A stretch of 35,242 bases of DNA from an uncultured Lachnospiraceae bacterium (GCA_947600145.1 CANQGA010000012.1:1-35242), one strand, 5' to 3'. Shown: positions 9,847 to 18,201, counted from the first letter of the stretch. Translations and numbers: made by a program. The notes: generated by a model from the sequence alone, not told the origin.

Positions 9847-9848
9847 AA
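9820..9848 (-). promoter_or_regulatory. Consensus sigma-A promoter of the padR-DUF1700-DUF4097 operon
   Basis: Minus strand TTGACA (9848-9843) - 17 nt - TATAAT (9825-9820), exact consensus boxes and spacing, about 85 nt upstream of the padR ATG. Confidence 0.85.
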
Positions 9849-9901
9849 TATAATTCCGATCATCTTTCGCAATATTATTTCCTTCGCCGCGGAGGTTCCG
9901 C

Positions 9902-9997
9902 GCCCGGCAGTCTCCACGGCCGGCAGTCTCCGCCCCCGGCAGTCTCCACGGCCGGCAGTCTCTGCGCCCGGCAGTCTCCGCCCCCGGCAGTCTCTGC
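9902..9997. repeat. Six tandem 16-bp repeats, consensus SSCCGGCAGTCTCYRC
   Basis: gcccggcagtctccac / ggccggcagtctccgc / ccccggcagtctccac / ggccggcagtctctgc / gcccggcagtctccgc / ccccggcagtctctgc, head to tail without spacers. Confidence 0.93.
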
Positions 9998-10008
9998 GGC
10001 CCGCACAC

Positions 10009-10047
10009 AAAAAAAGCATCCGGCCGAGTCACTCTCCCGGCCAGATG
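10009..10047 (-). terminator. Rho-independent terminator of the ispH-S1 transcript
   Basis: Plus strand AAAAAAAGCATCCGGCC...GGCCAGATGC; on the minus strand a GC hairpin followed by TTTTTTT, about 50 nt past the stop at 10100. Confidence 0.85.
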
Positions 10048-10099
10048 CCTCAAAATATCCTCACTCTTCTGAACGGATCCTTCTTCTCCGATCCCTTCC

Positions 10100-12073
10100 T
10101 TACTGCTCTTCCTCCGCCAGCTGCGCGCCTACGGCCTCAACATCCACATCCGCCACATCCGGATCCTCAGCCGGGGCTTTCTTCTCCGGCGGGGCCTGCA
10201 ACGCCTTGATGCTTAAGCTGATCTTCCGGTCCGCCTCGTTGAAGTCCACGATCTTCGCCTCGATCTCCTGTCCGATCGTCAGGACATCCGCCGGCTTATC
10301 CACATGCTCGCGGGAGATCTGGGACACATGCAGCAGGGCGTCCACGCCCGGCTCCAGCTCCACGAATGCGCCGAAGTCCGTCATCCTGGCCACACGGCCT
10401 GTAACGATATTGCCCACCGCGTACTTCTCCGCGGCGTCCGTCCACGGATTCTGATCCGGGAACTTAAGGCTTAAAGCGATCTTGTCGCCGTGAATATCCT
10501 TGATCAGCGTGGTCAGCGTCTGACCGGCCTTGAAGACCTTCTTCGGGTTCTCCACACGTCCCCAGGACATCTCGGAGATATGAAGCAGTCCGTCCGCTCC
10601 GCCCAGATCGATGAACGCTCCGAAATCGGTCACGTTCTTGATAACGCCCTCTACCACATCGCCTACCTGGATGCGGGCGAACAGGGCTTCCTGCATCGCT
10701 TTCTTGCGGGCCACCATCAGCTGCTTGCGGTCGCCGATGATCCTTCTGCGGCGGGGATTGAACTCGGTGATCACGAATTCGATCTCCTGTCCCGCGAACT
10801 TGGACAGATCTCTCTCATAGACGTCCGACACAAGGCTGGCCGGGATAAATACCCTGGCTTCCTCGACGACAACGCTTAAGCCGCCGTCCAGGACCTGAGC
10901 CACCTTCGCGGTCAGAACCTCCTGATTGTTGAACGCGTCCTCAAGACGCTTGTTGCCGCGGTCTGCAGCCAGCCGCTTATAGGAAAGCGCCACCTGGCCC
11001 TCTCCGTCATTGACCTTCACGACCTTGGCTTCCAGCTCGTCGCCTACGTGAACCACGGTCCGAAGATCCAGATTGGAATCGTTGCTGTATTCATTCCTAG
11101 GAATGATGCCGTCGGACTTGTACCCGATATTCAGTACGATCTCATCTTCTTTTACATCGATGACCTTACCGGTGACAACCTCTCCTGTACGTATAGTTTT
11201 CAACGATTCTTCCAACATCTGTTCAAAAGTCTGCTCTGCCATTACTTTTTGAACCTCCTCAATAATTTTCTTTGGGGTCGACGCCCCTGCTGTAATACCT
11301 ACGCTGCGCACAGAATCTACACTTTCAGGTGATAAGTCGTCAAGTGTCTGAATGAAATGGGTGTTCTTACATTTCCTTTGGCAAATTTCAAAAAGCTTGC
11401 GTGTATTCGAACTATACCTACCGCCAATGACCACCATGGCGTCTACCTGTGAGGCAATCTGCTCAGCTTCCCTCTGCCGTTCCTCTGTTGCACTACAAAT
11501 CGTATTTAAAACAATTATATCATAACCCTTTTTTGAAATTTTTTCAACTAATTCTTTAAAATTCTTGTAATTAAATGTCGTCTGCGACACAATACATAGC
11601 TTTGCGGTGAGATCAGACGGCAAATTGGCAAAATCCGCTTCCGATTTCACGGTCAGAGCGGCCGGCCCGCACCATCCGCGGATGCCCTCCACCTCCGGAT
11701 GGGAGCTGTCCCCGATGATGACGATGGTCCGCCCCGCCTCGCTCTGCTCCTTCACGATGTTATGTATCTTCTTCACAAACGGACATGTTGCGTCCACGAC
11801 CTTCAGCCCCTGCCGGGCAAGCGTCTCATAGACGCGCGGCCCGACTCCGTGGGAGCGGATGATGACCGTGCCGCACCTAAGTTCCGAAAGTTCCTCCTCC
11901 GATACCGCCCTGACGCCCTGACGCTCCAGCTCCCGGACCACCTCTTCATTGTGGATAATGGGACCCAGCGTGTAAATGGGGCCCGCGTCCCCCTGGATCT
12001 GACCGTATACAAGATCCATGGCCCGCTTCACGCCGAAACAGAATCCTGCGGTCTTCGCGACGATCACTTCCAT
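10100..12073 (-). CDS. ispH: Bifunctional 4-hydroxy-3-methylbut-2-enyl diphosphate reductase / S1 RNA-binding domain protein
   Basis: 657 aa; N-terminus MEVIVAKTAGFCFGVKRAMDL...VDATCPFVKKIH...SQTTFNYKNF = IspH; C-terminus has about four S1 motifs (GDVVEGVIKNVTDFGAFIDLGGADGLLHISEMSW; GNIVTGRVARMTDFGAFVELEPGVDALLHVSQIS). Confidence 0.96.
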   Translation of the reverse strand: MEVIVAKTAGFCFGVKRAMDLVYGQIQGDAGPIYTLGPIIHNEEVVRELERQGVRAVSEEELSELRCGTVIIRSHGVGPRVYETLARQGLKVVDATCPFVKKIHNIVKEQSEAGRTIVIIGDSSHPEVEGIRGWCGPAALTVKSEADFANLPSDLTAKLCIVSQTTFNYKNFKELVEKISKKGYDIIVLNTICSATEERQREAEQIASQVDAMVVIGGRYSSNTRKLFEICQRKCKNTHFIQTLDDLSPESVDSVRSVGITAGASTPKKIIEEVQKVMAEQTFEQMLEESLKTIRTGEVVTGKVIDVKEDEIVLNIGYKSDGIIPRNEYSNDSNLDLRTVVHVGDELEAKVVKVNDGEGQVALSYKRLAADRGNKRLEDAFNNQEVLTAKVAQVLDGGLSVVVEEARVFIPASLVSDVYERDLSKFAGQEIEFVITEFNPRRRRIIGDRKQLMVARKKAMQEALFARIQVGDVVEGVIKNVTDFGAFIDLGGADGLLHISEMSWGRVENPKKVFKAGQTLTTLIKDIHGDKIALSLKFPDQNPWTDAAEKYAVGNIVTGRVARMTDFGAFVELEPGVDALLHVSQISREHVDKPADVLTIGQEIEAKIVDFNEADRKISLSIKALQAPPEKKAPAEDPDVADVDVEAVGAQLAEEEQ

Positions 12074-12080
12074 CCGTCCG

Positions 12081-12776
12081 TCACCTTCCTGTCCGGTCCG
12101 GCGAAAGTCCCCGGCTGACTGCCGCTTCCATGATCGCGCCGATCACCTGATCGACGGTCATTTCGGAGCTGTCCAGATACACGGCGTCCTCCGCCTGCTT
12201 AAGGGGGGCGATCTCCCGGTTCATGTCCCGACAGTCCCTGGCGCGGATCTCTTCCTCGATCTCCGCCAGACTGCTCTCTTTCCCTTTTTCCAGCAGTTCT
12301 TTATAACGCCGCCTCGCCCGGACCTCCACGGAAGCCGTCAGATAGATCTTTGTCTGGGCGTCCGGAAGCACGCAGGTGCCGATATCCCGGCCGTCCATGA
12401 TCACATCGGTGCTGGCCGCCAGATCCCTCTGCAGGCTCAGAAGCTTCTGCCGCACCGCCGCGTAGACCGAACAGGCGGAAGCCAGATGCCCCACCTCCTC
12501 CGTGCGGATCAGATCTGACACATCCTCGCCGTTTAAGATCACCCTCTGGGTCCCGTTCTCATAGCGGATGGAAATGCTGATGTCGCCGCACGCGCGGCTG
12601 ATCCCTTCCTCGTCGTCCATGCCGATGCCCTGCCGGTCGAAGTACAGGCCCATGGCCCGGTACATGGCGCCGGTGTCCACATAGACGAAGCCCAGCCTTC
12701 TGGCCAGTTCCTTCGCAATGGTGCTTTTGCCCGCTCCCGCGGGGCCGTCGATGGCAATGTTATACGCTGCTGACAT
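12081..12776 (-). CDS. cmk: (d)CMP kinase
   Basis: MSAAYNIAIDGPAGAGKSTIAKELARRLGFVYVDTGAMYRAMGLYF...VIMDGRDIGTCVLPDAQTKIYLTASVEVRARRRY. Start refined to 12776. Confidence 0.95.
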   Translation of the reverse strand: MSAAYNIAIDGPAGAGKSTIAKELARRLGFVYVDTGAMYRAMGLYFDRQGIGMDDEEGISRACGDISISIRYENGTQRVILNGEDVSDLIRTEEVGHLASACSVYAAVRQKLLSLQRDLAASTDVIMDGRDIGTCVLPDAQTKIYLTASVEVRARRRYKELLEKGKESSLAEIEEEIRARDCRDMNREIAPLKQAEDAVYLDSSEMTVDQVIGAIMEAAVSRGLSPDRTGR

Positions 12777-12887
12777 AGATGAAATTCTCCTTAAATCTCT
12801 ATATTTGCCATACGGAGCCTGCGCGTCCGCATCCGGCACATTGTTCTTTCTTACGGGGCCGAAAAAAACTGCGCGGCCGGAGAGCCG

Positions 12888-14180
12888 TCACTCCCAGGGG
12901 ACGCTGCTTCCCGCCGCCCAGCCCGTGGACCAGGCGATCTGCAGGTTGAAGCCTCCCGTCACCGCGTCCAGATCCAGCACCTCGCCCGCGAAATACAGTC
13001 CCCTCACCTTCTTCGACTCCATCGTGGACGGAGAGACCTCCTTCACCGAGATCCCTCCCTGGGTGATGATCGCTTCGTTAAAGCCGCGCAGGCCCATAAG
13101 CGTCACATGGAAACGCTTCGTCACGTCAAGAAGCTTCAGCCTCTCCTGCCTGGCAACGTCCCGCACCGGCTTTACCGGCGAGATGCCGCTTCTTGAAACC
13201 ATGACCGGGATCAGTTTAGCCGGAAAAAGCTTCCCGAGGGCATTGCCGAACTGCCGGTTGGAAAACTCCGCGAAATCCCGGAGGATCCGGGCGTCCAGCT
13301 GTTCCTCCGAAAGCGCCGGCTTCAGATCGATCCTCATCGCAAGCGGCCGCTCCCTAAGCTTCCCTCCCACAAAACAGCTGGCGCTTAAGACCGCCGGCCC
13401 GCTGACTCCGAAATGGGTGAACAGCATCTCCCCGAACTCCCGGTACAGTTCCTTACCGCCGTCATAAACGGAGATCTCCACATTCTTAAGCGAAAGCCCC
13501 TGCAGGCTCTTCACATCCTCTTCCGCCGCGTTCATCGGCACCAAAGACGGCCGCAGCCTCGTCACCGTATGGCCGCAGTCCCGCGCGAAACGGTAACCGT
13601 CTCCGGTCGATCCGGTGGACTCATAGGAAAGGCCTCCGGTCGCCACGATCACGGCGTCGCCCGGGACGAATCCGTCTGATCCCTTCCCCGCCTCTTTTCC
13701 GCAAACAGCGCCGCGTCCTCCGTCGGAACGCGGCTGTCTCACCGTGATGCCGGCGCATTTCCCATCCGAAACGCGCAGGCCGGTCACCTCCGTGTTCAGG
13801 TGCGTCCGCACGCCCAGCTCCTTCATCTGCCGGACCAGGGCCGCGATCACATCCGAGGACTTGTCCGATACCGGGAACACCCGCTCTCCCCGCTCAACCT
13901 TCAGAGGACAGCCGGCGCGTTCTAAAAGCTCCATCATGTCCCGGTTGGAAAACGCCGAAAAACTGCTGTATAAAAACCGGGGATTCGTCACCACATTCTG
14001 CCTCAGTGACTCCATACTGCACGCATTCGTCACATTGCAGCGGCCCTTGCCGGTGATGAACAGCTTCTTCCCCGGTTTTTCGTTCTTTTCATATAAATGG
14101 ACTTCATGTCCACATCCCGCGGAAGCGATGGCGGCCGCCATTCCGGCCGCCCCGCCTCCCACGATCAGCACAACGCTCAT
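12888..14180 (-). CDS. NAD(P)/FAD-dependent oxidoreductase, HI0933/YhiN/BaiN-like flavoprotein
   Basis: 430 aa; VLIVGGGAAGMAAAIASAGCGHEVHLYEKNEKPGKKLFITGKGRCNVTNA...LYFAGEVLDLDAVTGGFNLQIAWSTGWAAG. Confidence 0.93.
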   Translation of the reverse strand: MSVVLIVGGGAAGMAAAIASAGCGHEVHLYEKNEKPGKKLFITGKGRCNVTNACSMESLRQNVVTNPRFLYSSFSAFSNRDMMELLERAGCPLKVERGERVFPVSDKSSDVIAALVRQMKELGVRTHLNTEVTGLRVSDGKCAGITVRQPRSDGGRGAVCGKEAGKGSDGFVPGDAVIVATGGLSYESTGSTGDGYRFARDCGHTVTRLRPSLVPMNAAEEDVKSLQGLSLKNVEISVYDGGKELYREFGEMLFTHFGVSGPAVLSASCFVGGKLRERPLAMRIDLKPALSEEQLDARILRDFAEFSNRQFGNALGKLFPAKLIPVMVSRSGISPVKPVRDVARQERLKLLDVTKRFHVTLMGLRGFNEAIITQGGISVKEVSPSTMESKKVRGLYFAGEVLDLDAVTGGFNLQIAWSTGWAAGSSVPWE

Positions 14181-14184
14181 CGCA

Positions 14185-14556
14185 TCATTTGACCAGATTC
14201 AGATGCACCATGAATCCGGCGATCTCCTTGTCAAGATAGGCGAATTTGACCCGGCCTTCTTCATTGGTCTTAACGGTCTCCGGGATCACCTTCACACCGT
14301 TGGAAGCGAAAAATTCAATGGCCTTCTCGCAGTCGTTGACGCCGATGGCGATATGGCCGACGGCGCCGCGGCCGTGTCCCTTCATGATCTCCACCAGATC
14401 GGCGGAGAAAATGGAGCTGTTGCCTTCTTTGGCCGGAAGCCCGAAGCAGTCCTCAAACTCCTTCGCCCAGCCCCGCGCCTGCTCGTCGTCCGCCGCGTTG
14501 ATGCCTACATGGGTCACATGCATGCCCAGTTCCTTTACCATGTCCTGCATATCCAT
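14185..14556 (-). CDS. VOC-family protein
   Basis: 123 aa; MHVTHVGINAADDEQARGWAKEFEDCFGLPAKEGNSSIFSADLVEIMKGHGRGAVGHIAIGVNDCEKAIEFFASNGV. Resembles the VOC domain appended to some KDPG aldolases in related Clostridia. Confidence 0.78.
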   Translation of the reverse strand: MDMQDMVKELGMHVTHVGINAADDEQARGWAKEFEDCFGLPAKEGNSSIFSADLVEIMKGHGRGAVGHIAIGVNDCEKAIEFFASNGVKVIPETVKTNEEGRVKFAYLDKEIAGFMVHLNLVK

Positions 14557-14632
14557 CCTCCTTATTCTTCTGTGATCTTTCAGCTGCCCGCCGTCGTTTA
14601 CTTCAACCGGTCCGCCCGTTTACCGGCCGGGA

Positions 14633-16135
14633 TCAGTCTTTCTTCGACACTTCCGCGATCTTCTTCTCCAGCGCGTCCACGACGGTGCGGAGCACCTTCA
14701 CGCGGGCGTAAAGCTTGTCGTTGCCCTCGACCACGACCCACGGCGCGTAGGTGGTGGAGGTGCGGACCAGCATCTCGTCGACCGCGGCCTCGTAGAGATC
14801 CCATTTCTCACGGTTTCTCCAGTCCTCGTCGGTGATCTTCCACTGCTTGGCCGGATTCTCCATGCGCTCCTTAAAGCGCCTCTCCTGCTCATCCTTATCG
14901 ATATGGAGCCAGAACTTGATCACCACGGCGCCGTAATTAGCCATGTGGGATTCCATCTCATTGATCTCCTGGTAGGCGCGCTTCCACTCAGCCTCGGTGC
15001 AGAAGCCCTCGATCCGCTCTACCATGACACGGCCGTACCAGGTCCGGTCAAAGATCGCGATATGGCCGCCCTTGGGCATATTGTTCCAGAACCGCCACAG
15101 ATAGTGGTGGACCTTCTCGATGTCGTTGGCCGCGGAGGTCGGATTCACCTGATAGCCTCTCGGATCCAGCCGGCTCGTCAGCCGCTTGATCGCGCCGCCC
15201 TTGCCGCCGGCGTCCCAGCCCTCAAATCCCAGGACCACCGGGATCCGCAGACGGTACAGCTCACTGTGCAGCGTCTCCAGCTTCTTCTGAAGCTTGTCCA
15301 GCTCCTTCTTGTACTCCTCCCTGCTCAGGGACTTGGTCAGGTCAACGCCGGACAGCACTCCGTTCTGGAAACGCTCGGCAGGCCTTGATACTGTCGTCTC
15401 CGGTTTCTCCTTAGACAGCTCCTGGCGGCGGGCCAGCTCATAAGCCAGGCGCTCCGTCACGGTCGTCAGGATCTTCATGGCCGCGTAGTCCTTCTCCGTG
15501 GCTTCAATGATGGTCCATGGCGCGTACTCGGTCTCCGTATTCTCAAGCATCTCCTCGGTGATCTTGAGGAATTCGTCGTAATCTTTGTTCCTCTTCCAGT
15601 CCTGCTTGGTGACGCGCCACGCGGTCTCCTTGGCGGACTCCAGCTTCTTGAAGCGCTTCTTCTGCTCTCCCTTGGAAATGTGCAGATACAGCTTGATGAT
15701 GACGGCCCCGTCGTCGGTCAGCTGCTTCTCGAAGGAAAGGATATCCTGATAGGCGCCCGCCACGTCCTTCTCCTTCGTAATCCCGTCGAAACGGTCCTCC
15801 GTCACGACTTTATACCAGCTGCAGTCAAAGATCTCGATCCGCCCTTTCGCCGGCGTCTTGGTCCAGAACTGCCACAAAAACGGTCTCAGCTTCGCTTCTT
15901 CATTGGAAGAATTGGTCGCGTAGACGGAAAAACCGCGCGGATCCAGAGCCTGGATCAGCCGGTTGATCTGTACCCCTTTGCCTGCCGCCCCCATGCCTTC
16001 GAACACGATCATGACAGGAATGCCCGCTGCCTTGCACTCGCGCTGCAGCTTCCCCAGCCGTTCTCCCTCGGCCTCCATGACCTTCTTGTAAGTCTCCTTG
16101 TCCACTTTCTTTGATAAGTCGATCTTCTCCAGCAT
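14633..16135 (-). CDS. Tandem-PPK2 polyphosphate kinase (polyphosphate:AMP phosphotransferase-like)
   Basis: 500 aa with two PPK2 modules: VFEGMGAAGKGVQINRLIQALDPRGFSVYA...FWTKTPAKGRIEIFDCSWY and GFEGWDAGGKGGAIKRLTSRLDPRGYQVNP...FWNNMPKGGHIAIFDRTWYGRVMVERIEG. Confidence 0.9.
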   Translation of the reverse strand: MLEKIDLSKKVDKETYKKVMEAEGERLGKLQRECKAAGIPVMIVFEGMGAAGKGVQINRLIQALDPRGFSVYATNSSNEEAKLRPFLWQFWTKTPAKGRIEIFDCSWYKVVTEDRFDGITKEKDVAGAYQDILSFEKQLTDDGAVIIKLYLHISKGEQKKRFKKLESAKETAWRVTKQDWKRNKDYDEFLKITEEMLENTETEYAPWTIIEATEKDYAAMKILTTVTERLAYELARRQELSKEKPETTVSRPAERFQNGVLSGVDLTKSLSREEYKKELDKLQKKLETLHSELYRLRIPVVLGFEGWDAGGKGGAIKRLTSRLDPRGYQVNPTSAANDIEKVHHYLWRFWNNMPKGGHIAIFDRTWYGRVMVERIEGFCTEAEWKRAYQEINEMESHMANYGAVVIKFWLHIDKDEQERRFKERMENPAKQWKITDEDWRNREKWDLYEAAVDEMLVRTSTTYAPWVVVEGNDKLYARVKVLRTVVDALEKKIAEVSKKD

Positions 16136-16290
16136 AACATACCTCCTCTTCTCTTTCGGGCATCACGCCCGCGGCAGTCTGCGCGCCGCAGGGCACATCA
16201 GTCCCAGCTTATAATGCCTATATTATAAATCCAATCCCCTCACGTTTCAACCCCCGCCAAAAAGAAATTCGCAAATTTTGCGAAAAACGG

Positions 16291-16318
16291 TTGCATTTTT
16301 AAAATCTCATGGTATAAT
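16291..16318 (+). promoter_or_regulatory. Promoter upstream of structured leader / tRNA-Ala
   Basis: TTGCAT (16291-16296) - 16 nt - TATAAT (16313-16318) on the plus strand. Confidence 0.7.
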
Positions 16319-16324
16319 GTTCGG

Positions 16325-16599
16325 GTAGGCAATGAGCAGTGCCAAAGATGGCGCGAAAGCAGCTGCGTCGTGCTTGCACGTAAGCAAGCGCTTTCGTGAC
16401 AGCTTTGACAGGGCGAAGCCCGCGAGCGAAAGAGCCGCAGGCTCTTGAGCTGTACTGCGGCGTCGCACCCGCGGTCCGCACTGTAGCGTCGCTCTGCGAT
16501 CCGCACTGCGGTGTCGCTCTGCGATCCGCACTGCGGCGTCGCTCCTCGCGAGCCGTATTGCGCGTCGCTTCATTCATTGTCCACACACTCCTTCAAAAT
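16325..16599 (+). ncRNA. Putative structured leader RNA preceding tRNA-Ala(CGC)
   Basis: Lies between the plus-strand promoter and the tRNA; contains CGAAAGC/GCTTTCG enclosing GCTTGC/GCAAGC, GGGC-GAA-GCCC, AAGAGCC-GCA-GGCTCTT, and ACAGCT/AGCTGT closing a multibranch, plus 25-bp repeats. No plausible CDS. Confidence 0.4.
16455..16570. repeat. Four and a half imperfect tandem repeats of about 25 bp (CTGCGGYGTCGCTCTGCGATCCGCA)
   Basis: ctgcggcgtcgcacccgcggtccgca / ctgtagcgtcgctctgcgatccgca / ctgcggtgtcgctctgcgatccgca / ctgcggcgtcgctcctcgcgagccgta / ttgcgcgtcgctt. Confidence 0.85.
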
Positions 16600-16672
16600 G
16601 GGGGCGTAGCTCAGCTGGGAGAGCGTTCGGTTCGCATCCGAGAGGTCGAGGGTTCGAATCCCTTCGTCTCCA
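16600..16672 (+). tRNA. tRNA-Ala (anticodon CGC)
   Basis: Cloverleaf read by hand: GGGGGCG acceptor pairing with CGTCTCC, D-arm GCTC..GAGC, anticodon loop TTCGCAT (CGC), T-arm GAGGG TTCGAAT CCCTT, discriminator A. The G3:U70 alanine identity pair is present. CCA is not encoded. Confidence 0.93.
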
Positions 16673-16683
16673 TTCAGAATGAA

Positions 16684-16737
16684 GAATCCGCCGTGTCACA
16701 GATGATTGTCCATCTGTTATGCGGCGGTTCTTTTTTT
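16684..16737 (+). terminator. Rho-independent terminator after tRNA-Ala
   Basis: GAATCCGCCG...CAGATG..CATCTG...CGGCGGTTC followed by TTTTTTT. Confidence 0.9.
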
Positions 16738-16771
16738 GTATTGATAAAACGATTTCCGGAAAATAGGAGCG

Positions 16772-18118
16772 TCACTGCCCGTCCTGATCCGTCGCCCCCG
16801 CCTTCTTCTGGGCGATCCTCCGGTCCATCTCCTCCTGCTGGCGCTTCGCGCTGACCGACAGGATCTTATCCAGATAGATGGATTTTAACTGTTTGCTCGC
16901 CAGGGCCTGCTTCATGGGCGGCAGCTTCAGGATCGTGCCGAACACGGCCGCCATGGCCCTGTGGTTGGCAAACGCCTCGTTGTCGAAGATCAGGTTCTGC
17001 AGCGTTCCTTTCTCGATGGCCTGCAGCACGAAACGGTGCGTGCTGTTGACCGGCGTGATGACCTGAACAGGCCGGCGCTGCATCTTAATAGCCTTCAGGG
17101 CGCAGTTTCTCGCGCATACGCCGCAGCCCAGGCAGATCTCTTTGTTGATCACGGGCCGCTTCTTCCCGTTCTCGTCCGTCTCCATGGAAATGGCCAAAAC
17201 CGGACAGACTTTCGCGCACTTGCCGCAGCCGACGCATTTGTCGGAGGACGGCTCCGGAATGTAGTTGGTCGTGGCTACCGGCTGCATCGGGCTGAACTTC
17301 CGGGCCGCCTGCAGCGCCTCGCAGCAGCACCCGCAGCAGTTGCAGATGAACGCCGGGTGCTCCCGCACATTCTCACCGATCTGGACCAGATTGGCGGCGT
17401 AGGAGCGCTCCAGCGCGTCCATGGCCTCCTCCTTGGAGACCAGCCGGCAGTAGTCGCCGTGCTCCGCCAGCGAACGCGCCACATTGTCAAATGTCATGCA
17501 CACATCCCAGGGAGCGTTGATCTCGCAGGGATGGCCCGCATGGTACATCCGGTGGCGGCAGTAGCAGAGCCCGATTCCGATGTACTCCGCCTCCTCCACG
17601 ATGTGCGTCGCCCGCTCGTAGTCGAGAATGTGGTTGGCCTTGTCATTTAAAAGCACCGGTTCCTGGACAAAGACACGTCCCAGCTTCGTCTCGGTGACGA
17701 AGAACAGATCCTTGATGAAGTCCTCCTCCACATTCATATACTGATAGTAGAGCTCGCTCAAATACTTCTGGTCGATATCGCCCCTGGTCCGCATCAGGGC
17801 GAACTCGATAAATCCCGCCATCGGCGGCGGCATCACGAACTTGCGCTCGCCGTTGTGCCAGGAATCCACCAGAAGGGCCTTCTCGCACAGGTGGTCCAGA
17901 ACCTTCTCCGCCTTGGCTTCCGTGGTGTTCCAGACACGCGCCGCCCTCTTTAGCGTAAACGGGCGCACCGGCAGAAGGGCCATCCATTTGGCCTCCTTCT
18001 CGGTAAACAGCACCTGAAGGATCTTGTAAAGCGTCTCCGATTGCGGCGCTCCCTGGGTGAACCAGTTGATCCGGTCGCTTAAGTTCCGGTACGCGTCCCG
18101 CGCTGTCAGATGTCCCAT
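16772..18118 (-). CDS. 4Fe-4S binding protein with N-terminal winged-helix-like region
   Basis: 448 aa; two ferredoxin clusters (CVGCGKCAKVCPVLAI, CLGCGVCARNCALKAI), additional CYCRH...C and CNCCGCCC motifs; N-terminus resembles a wHTH (FTLKRAARVWNTTEAKAEKVLDHLCEKALLVDS). Confidence 0.85.
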   Translation of the reverse strand: MGHLTARDAYRNLSDRINWFTQGAPQSETLYKILQVLFTEKEAKWMALLPVRPFTLKRAARVWNTTEAKAEKVLDHLCEKALLVDSWHNGERKFVMPPPMAGFIEFALMRTRGDIDQKYLSELYYQYMNVEEDFIKDLFFVTETKLGRVFVQEPVLLNDKANHILDYERATHIVEEAEYIGIGLCYCRHRMYHAGHPCEINAPWDVCMTFDNVARSLAEHGDYCRLVSKEEAMDALERSYAANLVQIGENVREHPAFICNCCGCCCEALQAARKFSPMQPVATTNYIPEPSSDKCVGCGKCAKVCPVLAISMETDENGKKRPVINKEICLGCGVCARNCALKAIKMQRRPVQVITPVNSTHRFVLQAIEKGTLQNLIFDNEAFANHRAMAAVFGTILKLPPMKQALASKQLKSIYLDKILSVSAKRQQEEMDRRIAQKKAGATDQDGQ

Positions 18119-18201
18119 ACCGTTTCCTCCTTATTATCCCGCTCCGCACAGGCCGGTCAATTCCGCTCCCGCCGAAGCAGCTGTGCCGGGACAATCCTGT
18201 C

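Noticed and set aside
9902-9997. Possible CRISPR array
   Set aside because: 16-bp units are contiguous with no unique spacers and no cas genes nearby.
9828-10053. Minus-strand ORFs of 63 and 71 aa over the 16-bp repeats
   Set aside because: Low-complexity translation of the tandem array and terminator; no RBS; the region is bounded by a terminator and a promoter.
16455-16570. Possible CRISPR array
   Set aside because: Degenerate 25-bp direct repeats with no spacers.
16240-16586. Minus-strand ORFs of 88-95 aa (ATPQYSSRACGSFARG...)
   Set aside because: Repeat-driven, overlap the plus-strand promoter and structured leader; no homology recognised.
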